Source: Nitrosomonas oligotropha (lineage in GTDB: Bacteria; Pseudomonadota; Gammaproteobacteria; Burkholderiales; Nitrosomonadaceae). From it: a stretch of 64,000 nt of DNA. This document shows, one piece after another, positions 39,269 through 48,653 of the stretch (positions are counted from its first letter, which is position 1; each line of letters opens with the position of its first letter). Made by a program: the position numbers and the translations under genes. The DNA lies in contig NZ_FNOE01000015.1 of the NCBI RefSeq assembly GCF_900106555.1, forward strand, positions 1-64,000, given 5' to 3'. Below the pieces are notes generated by a model. That model worked only from the letters and a program-made list of their open reading frames with translations, made no database searches and had not been told where the DNA came from.

Positions 39269-42200
39269 TTATGCTTGCACACTTTCCCATAACTTCTGTA
39301 ACCGTTTAACGGACACCGGAAACGGCGTTTTCAACTCCTGCGCAAACAGTGAAATGCGTAATTCCTCAATCTGCCAGCGGAATTCATCGAGATTGTCATT
39401 CTGATGGCTTATTTTCTGATGCTTCTCGCAATGTTGCAGATACTGCCGCCAGAGTGGCGTGATTTCGGCGCTATTGCGCTCGTCACGCTCGGGATTGCCC
39501 GTTAATTTTTCCAGACGTAACGCCATCCCTTTCAAATAACGTGGAAATTGCTGCAAGCGCTGCCACGCCGTTTTACTGAGAAATCCAGGATAAATCAGCT
39601 TTCCAAGCTGTTCATCCAATTCCGATTTGACGCGATCGTTTCGTGTTGACGCTAATCGTCCCAGCACGAGCTGATATTCACTACCAATTTGTTGCAACAA
39701 ACGGGCAAGCGCTGCGGTGACTTCCGGTAGACGGCTTCTTGCCCGCTGGCCGTGCGCGGCAAATTCAGCCGCTGTGCGCGGTAGCGGATCATCATGCAGC
39801 AACGCGCGATCCACGATGGCATCGAGCATATCCTGCTTCAGATCGCCTGGATTGATCCGGGTTACCAGCTGCACGCTGGCTTGCTTTAATCCTGGCAAGT
39901 TCTTTTCTATCTGTTTGAGCTGGTCTTTCAGCGTCAAACACAATAACCGTCTGACACCCAAGCGCATCGCGCTGTCCGCAGCCTGCCGCGTATCAAACAG
40001 CCGGATAGCGGCATTGTCCGTTTTATCGATCAGCGCCGGATAACCGGTTAATGGTTGCCCGTTTCTTTTAAACGGCACCTCCACCGGCAAATCGCCAAAA
40101 TCCCATTGCGTGATAGCATCGCGTTCAATACCAATGTCATCGGTCCCGGCATCGCGCTTTACAAAAGTCATCTGCGCCGCTTTGCCAAGCTGTGTTTGCA
40201 ATTCGGCGAGATTACGGCTCATGGCCAGCTCTTGCCCGGCATCGTCCAGCACACGAATATTCATCAGCAAATGTGACGGCATATCGGTGATCTGCCAGGT
40301 TTCTGCCGGAACTGTCAATGAAGTCTTTTGCACAATAAATTTTTCCAACGCCTCCTGTAATGACATTTGCTGCCAGGGGCGGGTTTGAAGATCCAGGAAT
40401 CCGGTAACCGATTCCGGCAATGGCACGAGAATACGGCGGATTTGCTTCGGCAGCGCTTTCAAATACCAGGTAATTTTTTCACGGATCAGACCGGGAACCA
40501 GATAATCCAGTTGTTTGGTATCCAAACGATTCAGCAGCGGCAACGGCACGGAAACCGTCACGCCATCGAGCACATGGCCGGGATCAAACCGGTATGTGAG
40601 CGGTAAAACACTGCCATCCGGCAGCGTCATCGTTTCCGGGAACTGCACTTCGGTGATATGACCGGCTTGATGGCGCATCAGCAATTCGCGCTGTAGATAG
40701 AGCAAATGCGCATCGCTTTGCTCGGCCTGCTTACGCCATTTTTCAAATCCCGCGCCGTTGGTTATATTTGCCGGAACGATGGCATCGTAAAAAGCGAAAA
40801 TTTCCTGCTCATCGACCAATACATCCTGCCGCCGCGCTTTGTGTTCCAGCGCTTCGATTTCTTCAATCAGTGCTTGGTTATGCGCAAAAAAAGGCGCTTG
40901 CGTGACATATTCACCCGCCACCAGCGCCGAACGGATGAAAATCTCGCGTGATTCCTTGGGATTGATCGAGCCGTAGTGAACCGGCCGTTTCTGGACAATG
41001 ACAAGACCATACAACGTCACGCGCTCGTAAACTATCACTTGCGCCTGTTTCTTTTCCCAATGCGGGTCAAAATAGTGTTTCTTGCACAAATTAGCGGCGA
41101 TTCTCTCCAGCCACTGCGGCTCGATTTTGGCGGCGCAGCGTGCATACAGCTTGCTGGTTTCAACCAATTCGGCGGCGACTACCCATTTGGCTTTGCCTTT
41201 CTTTAACACCGAGCCGGGAAAAATCGCGAACTTGATACCGCGCGCGCCCAGATATTCTCCTTCCTTCTCGGTTTTAAAACCAATATTACCGAGCAAACCG
41301 GGTAATAATGCGCGATGGATTTCATCGTAACCCGCCGGTATTTCATTCGGTTTAAAACCCAGCTCGGTCATCAGCACATGCAACTGCCCATGAACCTCGC
41401 GCCATTCGCGCAAACGGCGGTACGACAGAAAATGCTCGCGGCATTGCGCCATCAGTTTCTTGCCGGATTTTTTGTGTTTCAGCAGATCATCGAAGAAATC
41501 CCACAATTTCAAATACGCCAGAAAATCCGAGCGTTCGTCCTGAAAACGGCGATGCGCATTATCGGCAGCCGCTTGCTGTTCAAATGGGCGGTCACGCGGA
41601 TCTTGCAGACTCAATGCGGAAGCAATAATTAATATCTCATGCAGACAATTTTCCTGCTTTGCCGCCAGAATCATGCGGGCAATCTTGGGATCAATCGGAA
41701 ACTTAGCCAACCGCCAGCCGATGTCGGTTAAATTGCGGCTGTCGTCAACCGCACCAAGTTCCGCCAACAACTGATAACCGTCGGCAATCATGCGCGGCGA
41801 CGGCGGTTCGAGAAACGGAAAATCCTCGACATCGCCGATTTTCAGCGACTTCATACGCAGAATCACCGAAGCCAGCGACGAGCGTAGGATTTCCGGATCG
41901 GTAAACGCCGTTCGCCCCTGAAAATCCTGTTCGGAATACAGCCGGATGCACACCCCATTCGCCACCCGGCCGCAGCGTCCGGCGCGCTGATTGGCCGATG
42001 CCTGCGAGATTTTTTCCACCAGCAATTGCTCAACCTTGTTGCGGTAGCTGTAGCGGTTGATACGCGCCAATCCGGTATCGATCACATAATGAATCCCCGG
42101 CACGGTCAGCGACGTTTCCGCCACGTTGGTCGCCAATACGATGCGGCGCGCGCCGTCCGGTTGAAACACCCGCTCCTGCTCGGCCACCGACAACCGGGCG

Positions 42201-43024
42201 AATAGCGGCAAGATTTCGATACTCGAATGAAAACGGTGAAACGAATGCTTGCGCAAGGTTTCGGCGGTTTCGCGGATCTCGCGCTCGCCCGGCAGAAACA
42301 CCAGAATATCGCCGGAACCCAGTGCCATCAACTCATCGGCTGCATGAATAATGGCGCGCTGCATATCGCCGTCTTCTTCATCGTCCACAAGCGGCGGGTG
42401 ATAATAAATATCCACCGGATAAAGCCTGCCGCTCACCTCAATCACCGGCGCATCGTTGAAATGCCGGGAAAAACGCTGCGCATCGATAGTCGCGGAAGTC
42501 ACGATCAGCTTCAGATCCGGCCGCTTCGGCAGCAATTGCTTGAGGTAACCGAGCAGGAAATCAATATTCAGACTGCGCTCGTGCGCTTCGTCGATGATCA
42601 GCGTATCGTAAGCCTGCAACAGCGGATCGCCCTGCGTCTCCGCCAACAGAATACCGTCGGTCATCAGTTTGATGTAACTATCCGCGCCGATCTTGTCGGT
42701 AAAGCGCACTTTGTAACCGACCGCCTGCCCCAACGGACTATTCAACTCCGCCGCAATCCGCCCCGCCACCGTCCGCGCCGCAATCCGCCGCGGCTGCGTA
42801 TGCCCGATCAAACCATGCACTCCGCGCTTCAACTCCAGGCAGATTTTTGGGATTTGCGTAGTCTTACCCGACCCGGTTTCACCGCAAATGATCACGACTT
42901 GGTGATTTTCAATCGCTTGCTTGATTTCCTCGCGACGGGTGTTGACTGGCAGATCTTCCGCATACGTTGGATGGGGAAGATGAGCAAGCCGCTTAGCAAT
43001 GACTTCGGGGGAGAGTTTTTTCAT
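39269..43024 (-). CDS. hrpA: ATP-dependent RNA helicase HrpA
   Basis: A 1251-residue DEAH-box helicase close to the length of E. coli HrpA. Walker A GETGSGKTTQIPKI is near residue 49, then DEAHERSLNIDFLLG near 146 and the SATID motif near 180. The C-terminal helicase block (TNVAETSLTVPGIHYVIDTG and QRAGRCGRV) is near 300-355. The HA2/OB region and the long HrpA-specific C-terminal domain (DUF3418, ending with LYPGFLSKT-like text and a final ELKTPFPVSVKRLQKLWE) follow. It acts in mRNA processing and ribosome rescue. It is a single transcription unit with no operon partner. Confidence 0.96.
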   Translation of the reverse strand: MKKLSPEVIAKRLAHLPHPTYAEDLPVNTRREEIKQAIENHQVVIICGETGSGKTTQIPKICLELKRGVHGLIGHTQPRRIAARTVAGRIAAELNSPLGQAVGYKVRFTDKIGADSYIKLMTDGILLAETQGDPLLQAYDTLIIDEAHERSLNIDFLLGYLKQLLPKRPDLKLIVTSATIDAQRFSRHFNDAPVIEVSGRLYPVDIYYHPPLVDDEEDGDMQRAIIHAADELMALGSGDILVFLPGEREIRETAETLRKHSFHRFHSSIEILPLFARLSVAEQERVFQPDGARRIVLATNVAETSLTVPGIHYVIDTGLARINRYSYRNKVEQLLVEKISQASANQRAGRCGRVANGVCIRLYSEQDFQGRTAFTDPEILRSSLASVILRMKSLKIGDVEDFPFLEPPSPRMIADGYQLLAELGAVDDSRNLTDIGWRLAKFPIDPKIARMILAAKQENCLHEILIIASALSLQDPRDRPFEQQAAADNAHRRFQDERSDFLAYLKLWDFFDDLLKHKKSGKKLMAQCREHFLSYRRLREWREVHGQLHVLMTELGFKPNEIPAGYDEIHRALLPGLLGNIGFKTEKEGEYLGARGIKFAIFPGSVLKKGKAKWVVAAELVETSKLYARCAAKIEPQWLERIAANLCKKHYFDPHWEKKQAQVIVYERVTLYGLVIVQKRPVHYGSINPKESREIFIRSALVAGEYVTQAPFFAHNQALIEEIEALEHKARRQDVLVDEQEIFAFYDAIVPANITNGAGFEKWRKQAEQSDAHLLYLQRELLMRHQAGHITEVQFPETMTLPDGSVLPLTYRFDPGHVLDGVTVSVPLPLLNRLDTKQLDYLVPGLIREKITWYLKALPKQIRRILVPLPESVTGFLDLQTRPWQQMSLQEALEKFIVQKTSLTVPAETWQITDMPSHLLMNIRVLDDAGQELAMSRNLAELQTQLGKAAQMTFVKRDAGTDDIGIERDAITQWDFGDLPVEVPFKRNGQPLTGYPALIDKTDNAAIRLFDTRQAADSAMRLGVRRLLCLTLKDQLKQIEKNLPGLKQASVQLVTRINPGDLKQDMLDAIVDRALLHDDPLPRTAAEFAAHGQRARSRLPEVTAALARLLQQIGSEYQLVLGRLASTRNDRVKSELDEQLGKLIYPGFLSKTAWQRLQQFPRYLKGMALRLEKLTGNPERDERNSAEITPLWRQYLQHCEKHQKISHQNDNLDEFRWQIEELRISLFAQELKTPFPVSVKRLQKLWESVQA

Positions 43025-43339
43025 AGAAATATTCGGAATCAGATCAATATGATTAATTTTTATAAATGACCTGGAAGACTCGCGATAACTTTACAACGCT
43101 AATTCAAAACATGCCTTAAACTGTGCGGTTATATCTTATTTTCTCACGAACTTAATCGAGCAATTTTTTAACCGGTTGCATTGTCGTATTGACTTATAAA
43201 ACTTGGCTTATTTAATTGACTAATTGATATTAAAATACATGATGATAATCCAACATAGCTTCAATTATACGACATCATCTACAGGATTATTGGACAGAAT
43301 GTCCTATATATTACGTTAGGCAACGCAAAGGAATCTCTC
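43025..43339. other. Intergenic region and left boundary of cassette-like segment
   Basis: 315 AT-rich bases between hrpA and the first cassette-like gene. It contains the short inverted repeat GGACA-GAA-TGTCC at 43292-43304 and, at 43315-43321, GTTAGGC, a perfect integron core site (GTTRRRY) that would be the left junction of the first cassette. No attC or attI could be recognised upstream of it. Confidence 0.5.
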
Positions 43340-43903
43340 ATGGACCGAGGAATTCATCCGCACTACCGAATCTTCTATTCGTTGAGCATGGCGTTCTGCA
43401 CGAAGTCTGCTGTTCGCTCCATCGAGGTCCTAAACGATGTATTTGAACACTTCGCCAACGCAGACACGCCAGACACTGAGAAAGACATTGACGTTCAATC
43501 AATGCTAGATGAGCTTCAGAACGTCGTTGTACAAGGCGCCGCAGTAGCGAGGTACTTCTGGCCAATACGCGATAGTCAACAAATCCATGTAAACCGTGCG
43601 GAAGCACTGCGCAAAGAATTTGGCATCACAGATGACAATCCATTACGCGTATGCAAGCCACTTCGCGATGCAATGGAGCACTTTGACGAGCGTCTGGATA
43701 AGTACTTAGCAAGAGGTGTAGTTGGTCACATTTTTCCCCATTACTTTGGTTACGACGGTAAGAGGAATGGGGTGCCGCTGCATTTTTTCCGTGCATACTT
43801 CATTGATTCGGGCGTCTTCGAAATGCTTGGCGAACGATTCGAAATTGAACCTCTTGCCAACGAACTCATCCGACTGAATGGCTTGCTAAGCGAAAAATCA
43901 TGA
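43340..43903 (+). CDS. Cassette-borne protein of unknown function with HEPN-like motif
   Basis: A 187-residue, probably all-helical soluble protein that I cannot assign to a named family. Residues about 117-122 read RDAMEH, an Arg-x4-His motif inside a helix (LRDAMEHFDERLDKYL), as in HEPN-type ribonuclease domains. This is only a resemblance. The gene is bracketed by an integron-type core site 19 bases upstream of the start codon and by an attC-like element 25 bases after the stop codon, so it fits a mobile gene cassette. AAGGAAT lies before ATG 43340. Confidence 0.65.
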   Translation: MDRGIHPHYRIFYSLSMAFCTKSAVRSIEVLNDVFEHFANADTPDTEKDIDVQSMLDELQNVVVQGAAVARYFWPIRDSQQIHVNRAEALRKEFGITDDNPLRVCKPLRDAMEHFDERLDKYLARGVVGHIFPHYFGYDGKRNGVPLHFFRAYFIDSGVFEMLGERFEIEPLANELIRLNGLLSEKS

Positions 43904-43927
43904 TACATACGCCGTGCGATCCTCGTC

Positions 43928-44024
43928 ACCTAACTTGTCGGTCAAGCGGACACCAATACTTGTTGGCAAGTATTGGTGTCTTCCGTGCTGTGCACTCCGG
44001 TACAGCTCACCTTGGGCGTTATAC
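43928..44024 (+). repeat. attC-like integron recombination site
   Basis: A 97-base imperfect palindrome with the outer core sites ACCTAAC at 43928-43934 (RYYYAAC) and GTTATAC at 44018-44024 (GTTRRRY with one mismatch). An inner CAAGCGG block is at 43943-43949 opposed by CACCTTGG at 44009-44016. A perfect 14-bp stem lies in the middle (43949-43962 with 43967-43980, loop TTGG). The first core is complementary, over CCTAAC/GTTAGG, to the core at the left end of the cassette (43315-43321), as expected if both ends came from one circular cassette. Confidence 0.72.
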
Positions 44025-44049
44025 GTCCCAACATCACGAGTCGCATTAA

Positions 44050-44394
44050 ATGCCACTATCCGAATTTGAACGAGAAAGAATCGAGAAGCTCTTTGGCGAA
44101 TATTGCCGGAGTAAGGTCCCGCCCCATGTTCGAAACCAGATCCGAATCGAATACAAAATTAGAGGAAGTGAAGTAAAACTGTTTGAGTGTCGTCCGCGCT
44201 ATGACGACCCTTCAATCTGGACCGAAATGCCAGTCGCTCGGTTCAAGAAAGACGAGAAGAAAAATACATGGTTTTTATATTGCGCAGACCGTAATAGCAA
44301 ATGGCATCTTTTCGAGTCCAACGCCGAGAACAAAGACATTGAAAAACTGCTGACCGAGGTCGAACGTGACACCACGGGAATATTCTGGGGTTGA
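44050..44394 (+). CDS. DUF3024 domain protein
   Basis: A 114-residue protein matching the DUF3024 family: helical start (FERERIEKLFGEYC), then VKLFECRPRYDDPSIWTEMPVARFKKD, and a Trp-rich end. The function of the family is unknown. It begins 26 bases after the attC core at 44018-44024 and is followed seven bases after its stop by GTATAAC, the exact complement of that core. It therefore looks like the second cassette of a small array. Confidence 0.78.
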   Translation: MPLSEFERERIEKLFGEYCRSKVPPHVRNQIRIEYKIRGSEVKLFECRPRYDDPSIWTEMPVARFKKDEKKNTWFLYCADRNSKWHLFESNAENKDIEKLLTEVERDTTGIFWG

Positions 44395-44716
44395 AGTGCC
44401 GTATAACCCGTAAGGCAGAAACCAAAGGTATTCTGCCGCATGTAACGCTGCGCTTGTAGATTGCAGTAACGCCAGAAACTCCAACATTCACTGGAATTGA
44501 AATTGCTCCCTTTTATGCGGTCATATTTTGTTCTGTTTCAAAGAAGCGATCCCAAACGAAAACAATCAAATCGGCATCGAGAAAACAGATCACAAATTAT
44601 TGTTACCCAAGGAATCCCTGAAGAATCGGGTTTACACTACCTCCAAAGACGACTCGCTACTACAGCACTCATTAAATTTCATCATGATCATTTTTCTCGT
44701 GCGCTTCAGCAATAAA
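44395..44716. other. Non-coding stretch after the cassette pair
   Basis: Apart from the possible attC remnant at its left end, nothing recognisable is seen here. Short open frames on the plus strand have no ribosome site or family features. The motif GTAACGC occurs at 44442 and again near 44470. The next element is a decayed gene on the other strand. Confidence 0.4.
44401..44448 (+). repeat. Probable degraded attC-like site of second cassette
   Basis: GTATAAC at 44401-44407 has the RYYYAAC-like position and is the exact complement of GTTATAC at the left end of the cassette. A perfect 7-bp stem follows (GGCAGAA at 44414-44420, TTCTGCC at 44431-44437). The expected closing GTTRRRY is not there; GTAACGC at 44442-44448 differs by one missing T. 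The right end is therefore damaged or misjudged. Confidence 0.4.
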
Positions 44717-45233
44717 TTATTTGATTGATAGTAATTTCCTATTGTTACCGGTTTCAATCGGTATCGTTAGCGTAATCCAAGCATTCCAGCCTTCTGGTCT
44801 ATTCTCGGCATCAAATTCCTTATAACCTCTGAGGTTCAAATGGTATTCCTGCCTGACCGCCAAGCACGGAATCGGAAAAGGTGTATGTTGGTGTGATAAA
44901 TAGCAGATTGGTACGGGCACTTATACCTGTTTCGATTCTGCCGCCAATCTCGAAATTCTTGCCTGTGGCTGTACTCGTGGAAGCGTGGTGGTAAGTAAAC
45001 GAAAGAGACCAGCCCGGCTTGGTCAGTGTAGCGGCGAGACTGCCAAATTGCCCTGGTAGCCAAAAACTCGCACCGCCCTCATCGGCTTGTGTATCTGGAG
45101 ATGCGGTTGCACATGCAAATGCAAATGCAAATGCAAATGCAAATGCAAATGCAAATGCTATCATTGGTGCAAAAATGAACGATATGATTCTGTTTCGTCT
45201 CAAAGTATTAACAAAAATCGAAAACCGACCCAT
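44717..45233 (-). pseudogene. Outer-membrane phenol-pathway (SphA/MetA-like) protein, internally deleted
   Basis: The upstream part encodes a signal sequence followed by a beta-barrel start (FWLPGQFGSLAATLTKPGWS, then YHHASTSTATGKNFEIGG and TNLLFITPTYTFSDSVLGGQAGI), as in the outer-membrane proteins of meta-pathway phenol degradation clusters. The frame then stops near 44820. In another frame, downstream of the break, the family's C-terminal strand can be read: GYKEFDAENRPEGWNAWITL, ending at 44717. So the middle of the barrel, probably over 100 residues, has been lost with a frameshift at about 44822-44840. The start is uncertain; ATG 45231-45233 is used. Confidence 0.75.
45115..45156 (-). 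repeat. Hexanucleotide repeat (GCAAAT x 7)
   Basis: Seven perfect copies of GCAAAT, with an imperfect GCACAT just before. Read on the minus strand it encodes alternating Phe-Ala in the signal peptide of the decayed outer-membrane protein. Unit changes would keep frame but alter hydrophobic length by two residues at a time. Confidence 0.95.
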
Positions 45234-45423
45234 TTGTAAAAGTGCACACAATCTAAATTTGCCCTAACTGGTTAAACATGTTAGGCATATCAAATTGGAG
45301 GAATATTAAAAATGAAAATAGATAGTTAATTCTATTCTAGTCCCAACTACCTAGTGTGTCTTTTCAGGTTGAGTGGAATTATGTACCGCACTGTATATGA
45401 CAATTTTTGAAAGAGATAACTTT

Positions 45424-46293
45424 ATGATAGAAAATTCTGATATTTATAATTTACTACTAGCCACTGATCTCAGCAGTCGATGTGATCGCGCATCAGACCG
45501 TGCGGCGCAATTGGCCCAAGCCTGGAGCGCTAAATTACTAGTGCTACATGCAATAGATCCTACCTATGCTGTTCGCTATGCGAAGATGACGCAAGAGCTA
45601 CCTTCGTGGCGACATCCAGAAGATTACCGGACAGTTGCGGCACGTCGATTGAGTATGGATTTGGCGTCCGATAATATAGACGCTGAAGTATGCGTGACTG
45701 AAGGCATTCCCTACGAAGTCGTGCTCGAGGCCGCACGCCGGGAAAATAGCAATCTAGTGGTCACTGGTCTGGGACGCGATGAATCTCTCGCTCGTACTCA
45801 ATTCGGCAGCACCCTCGACAAACTACTGCAAGAACTACCGGTTCCACTAATGATCGTGCGTCGCCGGGTACGAGGCCCCTATCGGCATGTGGTAGTAGCG
45901 ACAGATTTTTCGCCAGCATCGCAGCCAGCTTTAGAGACTGCAATACGTTGGTTTAGTGATGCACAACTAACGTTGTTCCACGCTTATGAGGGTGCCGGTT
46001 TGGGAGGAGATATACTGGCGAATGAAGCATGGAAGACCATTGCCAACGATCAGTGCGATAGCTTTCTTGCCGAAATGGCACTTGAACCATCAGTTTTGCA
46101 TCGCCTTCATCGTGTAATTGACAGAGGCCATCCGGAAGTACTACTGTGCGATTACGTAAGTCACAAGGAGATCGACCTTGTAGTGCTCGGTACACATGGC
46201 CGAAGTGGATTTTTTAAAACGATGCTCGGAAGTACAGCCGAGAATCTATTGCATCTTCTGGAATGCGATACCATGGTCGTGCGGGGCAGGTAA
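45424..46293 (+). CDS. Tandem-domain universal stress protein
   Basis: A 289-residue protein with two UspA domains. Domain 1 spans about residues 6-145 (LLLATDLSSRCDRASDRA, ending GLGRDESLARTQFGST). Domain 2 spans about 150-289 (VVVATDFSPASQPALETA, ending GTHGRSGFFKTMLGST). The second has the full ATP-binding pattern G-x2-G-x9-G-S/T; the first is degenerate at its glycines. The start is ATG 45424, with AAGAGA at 45411-45416; in-frame starts further up would add residues without family support. It converges on a broken cation ATPase gene. Confidence 0.9.
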   Translation: MIENSDIYNLLLATDLSSRCDRASDRAAQLAQAWSAKLLVLHAIDPTYAVRYAKMTQELPSWRHPEDYRTVAARRLSMDLASDNIDAEVCVTEGIPYEVVLEAARRENSNLVVTGLGRDESLARTQFGSTLDKLLQELPVPLMIVRRRVRGPYRHVVVATDFSPASQPALETAIRWFSDAQLTLFHAYEGAGLGGDILANEAWKTIANDQCDSFLAEMALEPSVLHRLHRVIDRGHPEVLLCDYVSHKEIDLVVLGTHGRSGFFKTMLGSTAENLLHLLECDTMVVRGR

Positions 46294-46325
46294 CTTGCTA
46301 CAAGATAAGCTGGAGAATATTCATT

Positions 46326-48554
46326 TCATGATTTGATGGTGTTAAGACGCAGGCGGATCTGTTTCTCGGTTTCAAGGATGGCAAATAGCGCGACACCAAT
46401 CCCGATGACCAGCAAGCCATCCAGAAACGGTATTGCTTCCGTGCCGAATATTGTCTGTAGAGGCGGCAGGTAGGTAATGGCCAATTGTGCTACGGTAACG
46501 ACAATTACTGACATCCACACCATTTTGGTGCCGCGCACCGCTTTCCAGGTGAGCGATGTGCCGTATATATTGCGAATAAAGAACAAAGTGAATATTTCCA
46601 TTGCCACCAGCGTATTCACCGCGAGGGTGCGGGCCAATTCTATGCTGTAGCCCCGGTCAGTCGCATAGGAATAAATGCCATATACACCGCAAAGACACAA
46701 GATGGATACCAACAGTATGTACCACACACCAGCTCACCACCCAGCAGCGGTTCTCCTCTTGGGCGCGGCGGATGGCGCATGGTGTTTTCCTCGGTCGGTT
46801 CGAAAGCGAGCGCAATACCTAATGTAATGGCGGTAATCAGATTAATCCATAAAATCTGAATCGGGGTTATCGGCAGCGTCATACCGAGCAATAACGCCAC
46901 TATGATGATCATCGCTTCCCCAGCGTTGGTGGGCAATGTCCAACTGATGACTTTTTTGATGTTGTCATAGACCGTTCGCCCTTCGCGCACGGCGCTGGCA
47001 ATGGAAGCGAAATTGTCATCCGCCAGCACGAGCTCGGCTGCTTCCTTGGCAGCTTCGCTGCCTTTCTTGCCAATAAGCTTTGTTCAATGGCTCCACATTC
47101 CCGTCCGCAACGCTTTGAGTTTCGCACATGGCAAGAATCTGCTCCGGCGCACCTTTGATGGACACAAATGCGCGGTGTTCATGGTCATGATTCAGCGTTG
47201 CCATGAAACGGTGTTTGGCATCAAAAGGAATGGCGTCGGTGCGCGTCCAGGCTGCCTGTTCCTTTCGAATTTCAATGCCTATTTTACTGGCAAAGGCTAG
47301 CAACGCACCCTCCACCGGATCGCCTTCCACCGTCCACACACCCTCATGATCATGCAGTGCTGCGTCATTACACAGGGTTGCAGCGCGTGCGAGCTCTTCC
47401 AGAACAGTATATTCGGCGGGAGAAATTTCGGTATTTTCCAGCAATAGTGTTCCCTGCGGCTCATAGCCTATGCCTTGCAATGTAAAGAGATGTTGATGCG
47501 TTAGCACCGAGGAAACCATCATCTCATTGCGGGTCAGTGTGCCGGTTTTATCGGTGCAAATCACCGAAACGGAACCGATGGTTTCAATCGCAGGCAATCG
47601 CCGTACAATGGCATTGCGTCGTGCCATCGACTGCACACCCACCGCCAGCGTGATAGTTAGTACCGCGGGTAAGCCTTCTGGAATCGCCGCAACCGAAAGT
47701 CCCACCACTGCCATAAACATCTCAGTAAACTCATGATGGCCGACAAAATAACCATAACCAAGCAAAAACGTGGCAATTAACAGAATGAAGATGGTCAGCC
47801 ACTGAGCGAATGCCCCCATCTGTTTTACCAGTGGCGTGGTCAGTGTTTCCACTTCCGACAGCAAGCCGCTGATGCGCCCGATCTCGGTGGAAGTACCAGT
47901 GGCCACCACCACGCCTTTGCCTTGACCGGAGGTGATCAACGTACCGGAAAACGCAATACAGGAACGATCACCTAACGGCGCATCGAAGGGAACTGGCTCG
48001 GTATGCTTCTCTACCGGCACGGATTCGCCGGTAAGAATCGCCTCTTGAATCTGCAAACCGTGTGTTTTCAGCAGCCGCAGATCGGCGGGAACCTTATCAC
48101 CTGCTTCAAGCAGCACAATATCACCGGGCACAAGTTTTTCTCCCTCAATACTATGACGCTCACCGCTACGAAGTACCGAGGCATGGGGCGCCAGCATTTG
48201 ACGAATAGCATCCATCGCCTTTTCTGCTTTTCCCTCCTGAATGAAGCCGATGATTGCGTTGGCTAGCACCACCGCCAGAATGACGAAAGTATCTATCCAA
48301 TGGTCCAGAACTGCCGTGATGACTGCGGAACCGAGCAGTACATAAATTAGGATATTGTGGAATTGCAGCAGGAAACGCATGATGTCGCTGCGTTTTGGCG
48401 GATCCAGCAGGCGGTTAGGTCCATGACTGTTCAAAAGCGCCTCGGCTTCGTGCCAAGTCAGTCCTGCTGACGTTGTGTCCAGTTTTTCTAATACCGAATC
48501 AATGCAGATGTTGTGCCAAGCTGGTTGTGTTCTTTTTGTTTTTATTTCCCGCAT
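46326..48554 (-). pseudogene. Cation-transporting P-type ATPase, broken by a deletion and a frameshift
   Basis: Three fragments of one Ca2+/SERCA-like (PMR1-type) P2 ATPase. Fragment 1 (48554 to about 47070) has the N-terminal cation-ATPase domain, TGES loop (ILTGESVPVEK), PEGLPAVLT helix and the phosphorylation site CTDKTGTLTRNEM, and breaks off after KGAPEQILAM. Fragment 2 resumes in another frame with GSEAAKEAAELVLADDNFAS. The hinge motifs between (TGD and GDGVNDAP) are missing, perhaps 130-170 residues. Fragment 3 is shifted again at 46722-46730, where an AC repeat carries two extra bases, and continues WYILLVSILCLCGVYGIYSY to the end. The restored length would be near the family's 900 residues. 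It is unlikely to be functional. Confidence 0.88.
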
Positions 48555-48653
48555 TATTGTCCACCATAGTCAATAATATAAAACATAAGATTATTCCCAG
48601 GCATAGATCACCCCTACCAAGCCTTACCATTGCTTAACCCGGTTTCGACGCGA

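Noticed and set aside
42227-43069. Long plus-strand open frame of 280 codons opposite hrpA
   Set aside because: It is antisense to the helicase core motifs of hrpA and has no ribosome site; the hrpA frame explains the coding signal.
43248-43321. Possible attC ending at the GTTAGGC core before the first cassette
   Set aside because: ATCCAAC at 43248 fits RYYYAAC, but it is not complementary to the right core and no inner boxes or long stem are present.
45109-45156. Short tandem repeat considered as a CRISPR-like array
   Set aside because: The unit is six bases with no spacers; it is a simple microsatellite in a coding region.
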